Assembly (NCBI GenBank): GCA_028289805.1
Contig: JANQNI010000130.1
Span: 1-5,777, forward strand
Direction: 5' to 3'
Origin: Thermoplasmatota archaeon
Lineage (GTDB): Archaea > Thermoplasmatota > E2 > JACPAO01 > JAHFTW01
Length of the DNA: 5,777 bases
Shown in pieces: positions 1-5,777 of this stretch. A program made the position numbers and the translations under genes. The notes beneath the pieces were generated by a model that did not search any database, was not told the origin of the DNA, and saw only the letters and a list, made by a program, of their open reading frames with translations. Position 1 is the first letter of the stretch. Every line of letters begins with the position of its first letter.

Positions 1-1
1 C

Positions 2-2185
2 ATCACGGACGACTACGTCAACGCCGGCGCCGTCTACGTTTACGCCCGCTCCGGCAACACCTGGAACCGGGAGGCGACCCTCGACAACGGCGCCCTGGCC
101 GACGGCGGGGGCTTCGGCGTCGCCGTCGCCCTGACCGGCAACCACCTCGCCGTCTGCGACAACGCCTCCGTCTACGTCGCCAGCAGCAACGAGGACGACC
201 GCGCCCTGTACGTCTACGAGCGCGGGGGCAGCGGCTGGAGCCGTTCGCAGTCCGTCGCCGACGTCTCCTGCTACGCCGCCGAGGCCGCCCCCGGCCGCCT
301 CGCCACCTCCGGGTTCGACAACCCCGACCTGCGCGTCTGGGGCCGCGAGGGCAGCCGCTGGAGCGACACGGTCTACACGTCCGACGCGGACACGTCCCGC
401 ATGGCCCTGAGCCCCGACGGCGACCGCCTCGCCCTCGGGTACGGCTCCTACGCCTCCAGCTACGTCACCCTCGTCGGGCCCAACCAGGCGCCCGAGGCCG
501 CCGTCGCGCAGGTCCCGCCCCCCGCCGACATGGACGGCGACGGCTTCGAGACCGTGGTGCTGGACGGCAGCGGCAGCAGCGACGACGCGCCCGGCCTGCG
601 CCACTACTGGTACCATGACACGAAGACGGGCACCAACAAGCTCCTGGGCGAGGGCGCGACCCTCCCCGTCGACCTCCCCGTCGGCCTCCACGACCTGTAC
701 CTGGTCGTCGCCGACCGGGACCTGGGCACGGACGTCGCGCCGCTGACCGTCGAGGTGCGCCCCCCGCCCCCGCCGACGCCCGGGTTCTCCTGGCTCCCCA
801 AGGACGCGGCCAGCCTGGAGCCCATCCGGTTCGTGGACGAGAGCACGAGCGAGTACGGCCACATCGTGGCGTGGCACTGGGACTTCGACGGCGACGGCGA
901 GGCCGACGCCACCGGCCCCACCCCCGTGTGGACCTTCGAGACGCCCGGCATCCACCCCGTCACCCTCACCGTCGAGACGGACGTCAACACCGAGGAAGCC
1001 CACACGCAGGGGGTGCGGGTCCGCAACCTCGCCCCCGAGGCCGACGCCGGCATGGACGAGATCCTGGAGGACGAGGACGGCGACGGCCGCGTCCGCGTCC
1101 AGCTCGACGGCACCGGCAGCGACGACGCCGACGGCGAGGTCCGGTCCTACGCGTGGGCGCGCGACGGCCGCACCGTCAGTCGGAACGCCCAGACCACCCT
1201 CAACCTGGGCCCCGGCGTCCACGACCTCGACCTCACCGTCACCGACGACCGCGGCGCCAAGGACACCGACCGCGTGACGTTCCTCATCCTGGAGCAGGGG
1301 CGGGGCGCCGGCAACGGCACCGCGGCCCCCGCCGGCCCGGGCCCCACCGCCCACTACACCTTCGCCCCCCAACCCGGACCTCCCGCCCGCGCCGTCCAGT
1401 TCACGGACCGCAGCAGCGACCCCGACGGCCGCGTGGTGATGTGGTGGTACGACGTCGGCGACGACGGCACGTGGGACTACACGGAGCCCGACCCCCTCGT
1501 CGGCCTCGACGCCTACGGCGCCCACGACGTGCGGCTGCGCGTCACCGACGACGACGGCAACCAGAACGACCACGTCGAGAACGTCTTCCTGCGCAACCTG
1601 GAGCCCACCGCCGTCATCGACGCCCGCGCCACGGAGGCGTTCGTGGGACAGCGCGTGGTGTTCGTGGACAACAGCACCGACCCCGAGGGCGGCATCGCAG
1701 AGCGCGCCTGGGACTTCGGCGACGGAGGCACCAGCACCGAGCAGGCCCCCAGCCACGTCTACCGGGAGGCCGGCACGTACACCGTCACGCTGAGCATCAC
1801 GGACGAGGGCGGCAAGACCGACGCGGCGACCCTGACGGTCACCGTCCAGGACGTGCCCGCGGGCGCCACCGTGCCCGCCGTCGCCGGCAGCCCCCACACG
1901 CCGCAGGCGGACGACAGCCCCTTCGCGCCAGGCGACGACGCGCTCGTGGACACGGACGGCGACGGGGAGGGCGACACGCCCATCGAGGCGGTGCTGGAGG
2001 AGGACACCGGCGCCCGCACGGACGACGCCGACGCGGAGGGCCCCTTCGGCCTGCACGGCTCCGGGGACGACGACGCGCCGAGCGCCGCCGCCCTCCTGCA
2101 CCCCGGCAAGCCGTGGCTGTGGCTGCTCGTCGGCCTTGGCCTCGTGGTGCTCGTCGCCTCGGTGTGGATGGTGTCGCGTCGCTGA
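2..2185 (+). CDS. Surface-anchored FG-GAP beta-propeller / five-PKD protein (5' truncated by window edge)
   Basis: The frame is open without a stop from base 2 to the TGA at 2183-2185 (727 visible residues), so the gene starts upstream; the ATG at 401 is internal to a propeller blade. Visible residues 1-157 hold the last blades of an FG-GAP-type propeller: AGAVYVYARSGNTW near 8-21, FGVAVALTGNHLAV at 38-51, ALYVYERGGSGW at 68-79, and a final blade near 132-157. Five PKD or K319-like Ig-fold domains follow, at about 161-252, 260-341, 343-430, 448-532 and 534-618. Domain 2 carries WDFDGDGEAD and domain 5 carries WDFGDG plus GTYTVTLSITD, both classic PKD strands. An acidic linker with a DTDGDGEGD loop (619-703) leads to one transmembrane helix (about 705-724) and an SRR tail. 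Sequons are N54, N438 and N557. Predicted topology is outside with a C-terminal anchor. No enzyme motif is seen; an adhesive or S-layer-associated role is inferred. It is probably a paralogue of the next gene. Confidence 0.93.
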   Translation: MTDDYVNAGAVYVYARSGNTWNREATLDNGALADGGGFGVAVALTGNHLAVCDNASVYVASSNEDDRALYVYERGGSGWSRSQSVADVSCYAAEAAPGRLATSGFDNPDLRVWGREGSRWSDTVYTSDADTSRMALSPDGDRLALGYGSYASSYVTLVGPNQAPEAAVAQVPPPADMDGDGFETVVLDGSGSSDDAPGLRHYWYHDTKTGTNKLLGEGATLPVDLPVGLHDLYLVVADRDLGTDVAPLTVEVRPPPPPTPGFSWLPKDAASLEPIRFVDESTSEYGHIVAWHWDFDGDGEADATGPTPVWTFETPGIHPVTLTVETDVNTEEAHTQGVRVRNLAPEADAGMDEILEDEDGDGRVRVQLDGTGSDDADGEVRSYAWARDGRTVSRNAQTTLNLGPGVHDLDLTVTDDRGAKDTDRVTFLILEQGRGAGNGTAAPAGPGPTAHYTFAPQPGPPARAVQFTDRSSDPDGRVVMWWYDVGDDGTWDYTEPDPLVGLDAYGAHDVRLRVTDDDGNQNDHVENVFLRNLEPTAVIDARATEAFVGQRVVFVDNSTDPEGGIAERAWDFGDGGTSTEQAPSHVYREAGTYTVTLSITDEGGKTDAATLTVTVQDVPAGATVPAVAGSPHTPQADDSPFAPGDDALVDTDGDGEGDTPIEAVLEEDTGARTDDADAEGPFGLHGSGDDDAPSAAALLHPGKPWLWLLVGLGLVVLVASVWMVSRR
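482..1855 (+). repeat. Array of five PKD / K319-like domains in the first surface protein
   Basis: These are protein-level repeats of roughly 80-90 residues each, starting near bases 482, 779, 1028, 1343 and 1601. Domains 1 and 3 are the K319-like variety (NQAPEA or LAPEADAG start, a DxDGDG loop, then LDGSGS or LDGTGS). Domains 2, 4 and 5 follow the PKD pattern of W-x-(F/V)-(D/G)-D-G, a V-x-L-x-V-T-(D/E) strand and a terminal V-strand. A Pro run (PPPPPTP) separates domains 1 and 2, and a Gly/Ala/Pro linker with an N-G-T sequon separates domains 3 and 4. Such arrays act as stiff extracellular spacers or protein- and glycan-binding stalks in known families. Confidence 0.85.
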
Positions 2186-2203
2186 CGGTGTCTCGGCGCC
2201 TCG

Positions 2204-2258
2204 ATAACAACAACCAAACGTCCAACACGTTCAAGTATCCGTACACCGCGATCCCCGT
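2204..2258 (+). promoter_or_regulatory. TATA-like promoter element of the second surface protein gene (probable leaderless start)
   Basis: In the 73-base gap between the two large genes, an A-rich stretch (2204-2219, ATAACAACAACCAAAC) and the TATA-like TTCAAGTATCC (2230-2240) stand out from the GC-rich surroundings. The core TCAAGTAT lies 21-28 bases before the GTG at 2259. That puts the expected transcription start, about 22-27 bases downstream of an archaeal TATA box, at or next to the start codon. There is no GGAGG-like sequence before 2259, which fits a leaderless transcript. The element resembles the TTTAAGTA-type boxes of haloarchaea. It is recognised by eye only; the matching element before the VOC gene strengthens the call. 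Confidence 0.5.
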
Positions 2259-5171
2259 GTGCGGAAGGTCGGCGCCACCACTGGACTCGTTCTCCTGCTG
2301 GTCGTCTCCGGCCTGGCCCTGCCCGCGCACTCCCAAGAGGAGCCGCAGCGCTGGCCCTACTTCGAGGCGGAGTCCCGCATCGACCCCCCGCCCGGTGCCC
2401 AGAACTTCGGCCACCACGTCGCCACCGACGGCCAGCGCGTCCTCGCCGCCGCCCAGGATGCCGCGTACCTGGACGGACGCGACCAGAACCGGTGGGTGCT
2501 GCGCCAGTCCCTCGCCCCCACCTCCGACGGCCCCGTGCGCGCCGTCGCCCTGGCCGACGACCACGCCGTCGTCTCCACGGCGGGCAGCCTGCACGTCTGG
2601 GAGCGGGGCGGCGACGGGGCGTGGAGCGCCCACCAGGAATTCGCCGGCCCCAGCACCCTCGGCGAGGCGCTGCTGGCGCGCGACGGCTGGCTGTTTGCCA
2701 GCGCCCCCCGCACCGACACCCTCGGCGACCTGGGCCAGGACGGCGAACTGCACGCGTACCAACTCCAGAACGGACGCTACGTCCACAAGCAGGTGCTGGC
2801 GGAGCCCACGGACACCGTCCAGCGCGTCTTCGGCGCCGACGTCGCCATGCGCGACGGCGTGCTCGTCGTCGGCGCCCCCGCCCGCACCCTGACGGAGCAG
2901 GTCGCCCCCGGCGCCGCATTCCTCTACGAGCGCGAGGGCAGCCGCTGGGTCCTGCGCGACGCCGTGGAGGCCGGCGCCGGCGACGCCCAGAGCAGCTTCG
3001 GCCACCGCGTCGCCACCACCGGCACCGCCGTGGCCGTCAGCGCCTCCGACACCTTCTTCGGCCAGACCGACGGCCGCGGATGGGTCACGTTCTACGAGCG
3101 CGGCGAGACCGGCTGGCGCGCAGTGCAGGAGGAGAGCACGGACGCCTCCGCCGTGGCCGCCCGCGACGACGTGCTGCTGACCGTCGAGTGGTACTGGGGC
3201 TACGTCGGCGTCTGGATGCGCGAGTCGGAGCAACTCGACTGCTGGCGCGGCCCCTGGTGCACCGTCGGCGTCCTCGGCGGCTGGAACTGGTACTACGGCG
3301 AGACCCCCGTGCCCACCGCCATCGCCATCGAGGACCGCGTGGCGGTGGTGGGCGCACCCGACGAGCCCGTCGACGGCGCGCGCAGCGGCGTGGTGCTCGC
3401 CTACTACGACAACTTCCTGCCCCGCGCCATCCCCCTGCCCAACGAGCCCGTCGACGACGTGGACGGCGACGGCCGCGAGTCCGTCACCCTCGACGCCTCC
3501 CACTCCTGGGACCTCGACGGCGAGATCGTCGCGTACCAGTGGTCGCGCGGCGGCAAGGTCGTCTCCACCGAGCCGTGTCACGACGTGGACCTGCCCCTCG
3601 GCACCCACGCCTTCGAGCTGGAGGTCACGGACGACCTGGGCGGCGTCGGGCGCGCCACCCTCCACGTGGTCGTCCAGGTGCCGCAGTTGAGCCTGAGCAT
3701 CGACTACTGCTGCGCGTTCTTCGGCCGCGAGGCGCGCCTCGACCGCCCCACCTACTTCTGGGCCGACGTCCACGACCACCGCGCGGGCGCCAAGCACTGG
3801 GACTGGGACTTCGACGGCGACGGCGAGACGGACAGCACGGAGGTCCACCCCACCCACGTCTTCCCCCACGGCGGCACCTGGCCCGTCACCCTCACCGTCA
3901 CCAACGAGGCCGGCGACACCCTGACGGCGACGCGCGACGTGGTCGTCGAGAACCGTGCGCCGGACGCCGACGCGGGCCCCGCCCAGGTCGTCGTGGTCGA
4001 CCTCGTCGGCACCACCACCGCCACCCTGGACGCAGGCCGCACCGTCGACGCCGACGGCACCGTGGAGCGGTTCGACTGGCTGCAGCGCGACCCCGTGGCC
4101 GGCACCTACAGCACCGCCGCATCCGGATCCACCGCGGAGGTGCAGGTGACGCGGGGCGTGAACCACTTCCGGCTCTGGGCCATCGACGACGACGGCGACC
4201 GCGGCCTCGCCGAGACCCTCGTCGTCGCCATCGCGCCCGGCCAGAACCAGACCAGCGGCGCCCCCACCGCCGACTTCACGCACGAGGTCCGCGGCCGCGA
4301 CGTGCTCCTGGAGGACGCCTCCACGCCCGGCGACGCCGACATCGTCGCCGTGATGTGGGGCACCAACGAGACAAACCGCGTCGTGGGCAACGCCGGACAC
4401 GTCCTGTCCTTCGAGGACGCCGGCGAACACCAGATCCACCAAATCGTCGTCGACGCCGACGGTCGCGTCCGCGAGCGCGTGCGCACCGTCACGATCCCCG
4501 ACGCCCCGCCCCAACTCGGCGCGTGGCCCCTGGCCGGAACCGTGCCGGTGGGCGAGCACGGCGTCTTCTACGGCGTGGTGGCGGACGAGGCCCCCGACCG
4601 CGTGGCGTGGCAGTGGCGCATCGACGGCGCCGTCGTCAGCGACCACCAGGACTTCGGCCACACATTCACCACCGTCGGCAACCACACCGTCCAGGTCCAG
4701 GTCACCGACGACCACGGCCACGTGGCCACCCTGGAGGGGTGGATGGAGGTCGTCACGCAGGAGGAGTTCCGCGAGCGGTTCCAGGAGGTCCCCGGCAGGG
4801 GGGACGACGGGGACGGCCCCGACGACGTCTTCGAGGGCGACCTCGAAGAGCCCGACGAGGCCATCCGGGAGGAGTTGGAGCGGCGGCGGGACCCCCAGGA
4901 CGGGGGCGACGGCGAGTCCGGGCGGGACGACGGGGACGAGGACGACGACGCGGACGGCCGCGCGCCCCTGCTGTCGGCCGAGGCGCCCGCACCCCCCACC
5001 GTCGGCAGCGTGCCGTACTGGGTCTGGGCCATCGCATCCCTCGGCGCCCTGCTCCTGGCGCTGCTCGCCGTCGAGGTGCGCCGCCACGTCCGCCGCGCAC
5101 GGCGACGCCGGGAACGCTACGAGGCCGCCGTGCAGGCCCGGCTCGCCACCCAGCGCAGAAGGCCGGGTTGA
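2259..5171 (+). CDS. Secreted, membrane-anchored seven-repeat FG-GAP propeller / five-PKD surface protein
   Basis: This complete 970-residue protein starts with GTG. That start is preferred because it gives a textbook Sec signal peptide (MRKV, hydrophobic core 8-22, probable cut after AHS at 25) and sits at the right distance from a TATA-like box. Residues 46-385 contain seven FG-GAP-type repeats, beginning near FGHHVATDG (50), VRAVALADD (93), LGEALLARDG (134), FGADVAMRDG with VVGAP (191), FGHRVATTG (247), ASAVAARDD (296) and PTAIAIEDR with VVGAP (352). These are enough to close a seven-bladed propeller. Five PKD or K319-like domains follow: about 393-474, 477-565 (WDWDFDGDGETD), 567-659, 669-747 and 750-832. 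Then come an acidic linker (845-900), a transmembrane helix (918-939) and an Arg-rich tail (941-970, 13 Arg). Sequons are N663, N703 and N808. Cysteines are 328, 334, 440, 484 and 485. No catalytic motif is seen. Surface adhesion or an envelope role is inferred from architecture. Confidence 0.95.
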   Translation: MRKVGATTGLVLLLVVSGLALPAHSQEEPQRWPYFEAESRIDPPPGAQNFGHHVATDGQRVLAAAQDAAYLDGRDQNRWVLRQSLAPTSDGPVRAVALADDHAVVSTAGSLHVWERGGDGAWSAHQEFAGPSTLGEALLARDGWLFASAPRTDTLGDLGQDGELHAYQLQNGRYVHKQVLAEPTDTVQRVFGADVAMRDGVLVVGAPARTLTEQVAPGAAFLYEREGSRWVLRDAVEAGAGDAQSSFGHRVATTGTAVAVSASDTFFGQTDGRGWVTFYERGETGWRAVQEESTDASAVAARDDVLLTVEWYWGYVGVWMRESEQLDCWRGPWCTVGVLGGWNWYYGETPVPTAIAIEDRVAVVGAPDEPVDGARSGVVLAYYDNFLPRAIPLPNEPVDDVDGDGRESVTLDASHSWDLDGEIVAYQWSRGGKVVSTEPCHDVDLPLGTHAFELEVTDDLGGVGRATLHVVVQVPQLSLSIDYCCAFFGREARLDRPTYFWADVHDHRAGAKHWDWDFDGDGETDSTEVHPTHVFPHGGTWPVTLTVTNEAGDTLTATRDVVVENRAPDADAGPAQVVVVDLVGTTTATLDAGRTVDADGTVERFDWLQRDPVAGTYSTAASGSTAEVQVTRGVNHFRLWAIDDDGDRGLAETLVVAIAPGQNQTSGAPTADFTHEVRGRDVLLEDASTPGDADIVAVMWGTNETNRVVGNAGHVLSFEDAGEHQIHQIVVDADGRVRERVRTVTIPDAPPQLGAWPLAGTVPVGEHGVFYGVVADEAPDRVAWQWRIDGAVVSDHQDFGHTFTTVGNHTVQVQVTDDHGHVATLEGWMEVVTQEEFRERFQEVPGRGDDGDGPDDVFEGDLEEPDEAIREELERRRDPQDGGDGESGRDDGDEDDDADGRAPLLSAEAPAPPTVGSVPYWVWAIASLGALLLALLAVEVRRHVRRARRRRERYEAAVQARLATQRRRPG
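2394..3413 (+). repeat. Seven FG-GAP-type beta-propeller repeats
   Basis: The repeat unit is about 45-50 residues: an FG-x-x-V-A-x-x-x-x-x-(L/A)-V-V-x-A-P half, then a (V/L)-x-(V/F)-Y-E-R-x-G-x-x-W half followed by a short variable loop. The best copies start at residues 191 and 247 (bases 2829 and 2997). Copies at 93 and 296 have lost the FG. The integrin-type DxDxDG calcium loop is absent from the blades, which makes them closer to the FG-GAP_2-type repeats of bacterial and archaeal surface proteins than to integrin alpha chains. The same half-motifs occur in bases 2-480 of the preceding gene. Confidence 0.75.
3435..4754 (+). repeat. Array of five PKD / K319-like domains in the second surface protein
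   Basis: Domains start near residues 393, 477, 567, 669 and 750 (bases 3435, 3687, 3957, 4263 and 4506). The first has a DVDGDG loop and LDASHSWDLDGEI. The second has WDFDGDGETD and WPVTLTVTNEAG. The third has APDADAG, LDAGRTVDADG and a degenerate WAIDDDGDRG strand. The fourth begins PTADFTHEV. The fifth ends with GNHTVQVQVTDDHGH. The order of domain subtypes parallels the array in the preceding gene. The fourth is the most diverged: it has VMWGTN where PKD domains normally have a W-(D/x)-F-GDG strand. Confidence 0.8.
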
Positions 5172-5194
5172 CAGGGCAACGGTTTTCGGCAAGC

Positions 5195-5224
5195 CTCAAG
5201 AATGGTCCTCGTCTCGCACGCCCC
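5195..5224 (+). promoter_or_regulatory. TATA-like promoter element of the VOC gene (probable leaderless start)
   Basis: CTCAAGAATGG (5195-5205) lies in the 53-base gap after the second surface gene, with TCAAG at 25-29 bases before the ATG at 5225. It matches TCAAGTAT upstream of 2259 in seven of eight positions and is displaced by only one base relative to its start codon. No Shine-Dalgarno sequence is present between it and the ATG. This suggests that the VOC gene has its own leaderless promoter and is not simply an operon partner. The match is short and less TATA-like than the one before 2259. Confidence 0.42.
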
Positions 5225-5668
5225 ATGACCACGAGCCCCGGACTCACCCTCAGCATCCGCAACATCGCCCGCTACGTCCAGGACCCCAACGCCAACGTCC
5301 CCCTCTACGAGGCGATGGGCTTCACCTTCGTGCGCGACGCCGGCGACATGGTCGTGCTGGAGCACACCGACGGCATGCAGCTCATCCTCCACCGCTGGGA
5401 CGAGCGCCCCACCACCATGCTCGACACCGCCATCGGCTTCACCATCAGCGGCGCCGGCGACGACCTGCGCAACCACCTGGAGGCCGCCGGCTGGAAGCTC
5501 CTGCGCGCCCCCCACGAGTCCGACGTGGGCTACTTCTTCATCTACGGCGACCTGGACGGCAACCCCATCAACCTGGTGGGCAAGCCCGTCAGCCAGGCTC
5601 CCGAGCCCGGCACCGTCCGCCTGGTGCTCAAGGACGGCATGGCCGTCGCCGAGCCCATCCTCAACTAA
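5225..5668 (+). CDS. Small VOC / glyoxalase-fold family protein
   Basis: This is a 147-residue cytoplasmic protein with no signal peptide or membrane segment. It shows the paired beta-alpha-beta-beta-beta modules of the vicinal oxygen chelate fold: module one about 9-57 (ARYVQDPNANVPLYEAMGF, then VVLEHTDGMQLIL) and module two about 69-119 (IGFTISG, DDLRNHLEAAGWKLL, then YFFIYGDLDGNPINLVG). The final strand is the family's F-x-D-P-D-G-N-x-I-E-L motif, but the metal-binding Glu is Asn116. Asn13 stands where the first-module His is usual and Gln52 near the first-module Glu, so metal binding is doubtful. Known relatives include glyoxalases, dioxygenases and fosfomycin- or bleomycin-resistance proteins; the substrate cannot be assigned. 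ATG 5225 is chosen because it abuts the first VOC strand and lies 25-29 bases after a TATA-like element. The frame stays open far upstream, so an over-extended start is a likely annotation error. TAA stop. Confidence 0.88.
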   Translation: MTTSPGLTLSIRNIARYVQDPNANVPLYEAMGFTFVRDAGDMVVLEHTDGMQLILHRWDERPTTMLDTAIGFTISGAGDDLRNHLEAAGWKLLRAPHESDVGYFFIYGDLDGNPINLVGKPVSQAPEPGTVRLVLKDGMAVAEPILN

Positions 5669-5684
5669 GCGCCCGGGTCGCGGC

Positions 5685-5777
5685 TCACCGCCCGTCGCCC
5701 TCGACGGCCAGCCGGTGGGCCGCCGGGTCCGCGACGTGCGTCCGGGGTGCGCCGTCGAGCACCGCGCGCACGTCGCG
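5685..5777 (-). CDS. C-terminal fragment of a convergent gene of unknown function (cut by window edge)
   Basis: On the minus strand, an open frame enters from the right edge and ends at a TGA (complement of 5685-5687) after 30 codons. It begins RDVRAVLDGAPRTH and ends RLAVEGDGR. The codons show the same strong G/C third-position bias as the other genes, and the stop lies only 16 bases from the stop of the VOC gene, a normal convergent arrangement. The fragment is too short to assign to a family. Chance open frames are common in DNA this GC-rich, so this is only moderately supported. Confidence 0.45.
   Translation of the reverse strand, partial: RDVRAVLDGAPRTHVADPAAHRLAVEGDGR

Noticed and set aside
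2098..2185. Archaeosortase sorting signal (PGF-CTERM-like) at the C-termini of the surface proteins
   Set aside because: The first protein has a Pro-Gly-Lys before its helix and the second has Thr-Val-Gly-Ser, not a PGF or other known tripeptide. The second also has a 30-residue tail, so a plain transmembrane anchor is the simpler reading.
5183..5186. TTTT just after the stop of the second surface gene as an oligo-T archaeal terminator
   Set aside because: Four T residues with no further T-tract is too weak to call, although it is the longest T run between genes here.
1839..5192. A very long antisense open frame of more than 1100 codons opposite the second surface gene
   Set aside because: Its translation is low-complexity and rich in Val, Gly, Ala, Asp and His, as expected from the reverse complement of G/C-ending codons. 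It has no domain, and the sense strand encodes a clear signal peptide, propeller and PKD domains.
2492..5224. Upstream extension of the VOC reading frame and other Arg/Pro-rich plus-strand frames (for example 871-2892)
   Set aside because: The extensions are Arg/Pro/His-rich shadows of the real genes. Only from ATG 5225 does the frame show a folded-domain pattern.
5669..5684. CCCGGG-containing stretch between the convergent stops as a hairpin terminator
   Set aside because: The palindrome is only six bases, with no T-tract; such matches are expected by chance at this GC content.
1..5777. CRISPR, tRNA/rRNA, insertion sequence, toxin-antitoxin or defence system
   Set aside because: No direct DNA repeats with spacers, no cloverleaf, no terminal inverted repeats with a transposase and no nuclease or toxin motifs were seen. 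Repeats in the window are protein-domain repeats.

Overview
The window is very GC-rich (about 70% by eye, with nearly every third codon position G or C). It reads as an archaeal accessory locus for cell-surface proteins. Neither start codon inside the window has a Shine-Dalgarno sequence. Instead, each has an A/T-richer TATA-like element (TCAAGTAT or TCAAGAAT) about 24-29 bases upstream, the layout expected of leaderless archaeal promoters. Large, Asp-rich, calcium-loop-bearing PKD proteins with one C-terminal membrane anchor are also common in Euryarchaeota and Thermoplasmatota. A halophilic or Thermoplasmatota-type archaeon is my best guess. A high-GC bacterium such as an actinomycete cannot be excluded from sequence alone.

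Layout: (1) positions 2-2185, plus strand, are the 3' part of a large surface protein whose start lies upstream of the window. It has the last blades of an FG-GAP-type beta-propeller, five PKD/K319-like beta-sandwich domains, an acidic linker, one transmembrane helix and a three-residue tail. (2) After a 73-base gap with a promoter-like element comes a complete second protein (2259-5171, plus strand, 970 aa) of the same design: signal peptide, seven propeller repeats, five PKD-like domains, acidic linker, transmembrane helix and an Arg-rich cytoplasmic tail. The two look like tandem paralogues whose domains can be matched one to one. (3) After a 53-base gap with a second promoter-like element comes a small cytoplasmic VOC/glyoxalase-fold protein (5225-5668, plus strand) that seems to lack the usual metal ligands. 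(4) At the right edge, the last 30 codons of a convergent minus-strand gene are probably present (5685 to beyond 5777).

How they may work together: the two large proteins are probably secreted through Sec, anchored in the membrane by their C-termini, and project a propeller head on a stalk of calcium-stabilised PKD domains, as adhesins or S-layer-associated proteins do. No catalytic domain is visible in either. The VOC gene has its own promoter-like element and no clear functional link to them. No RNA genes, insertion sequences, CRISPR arrays or defence genes are visible. The long antisense and +1-frame open frames are by-products of the base composition.
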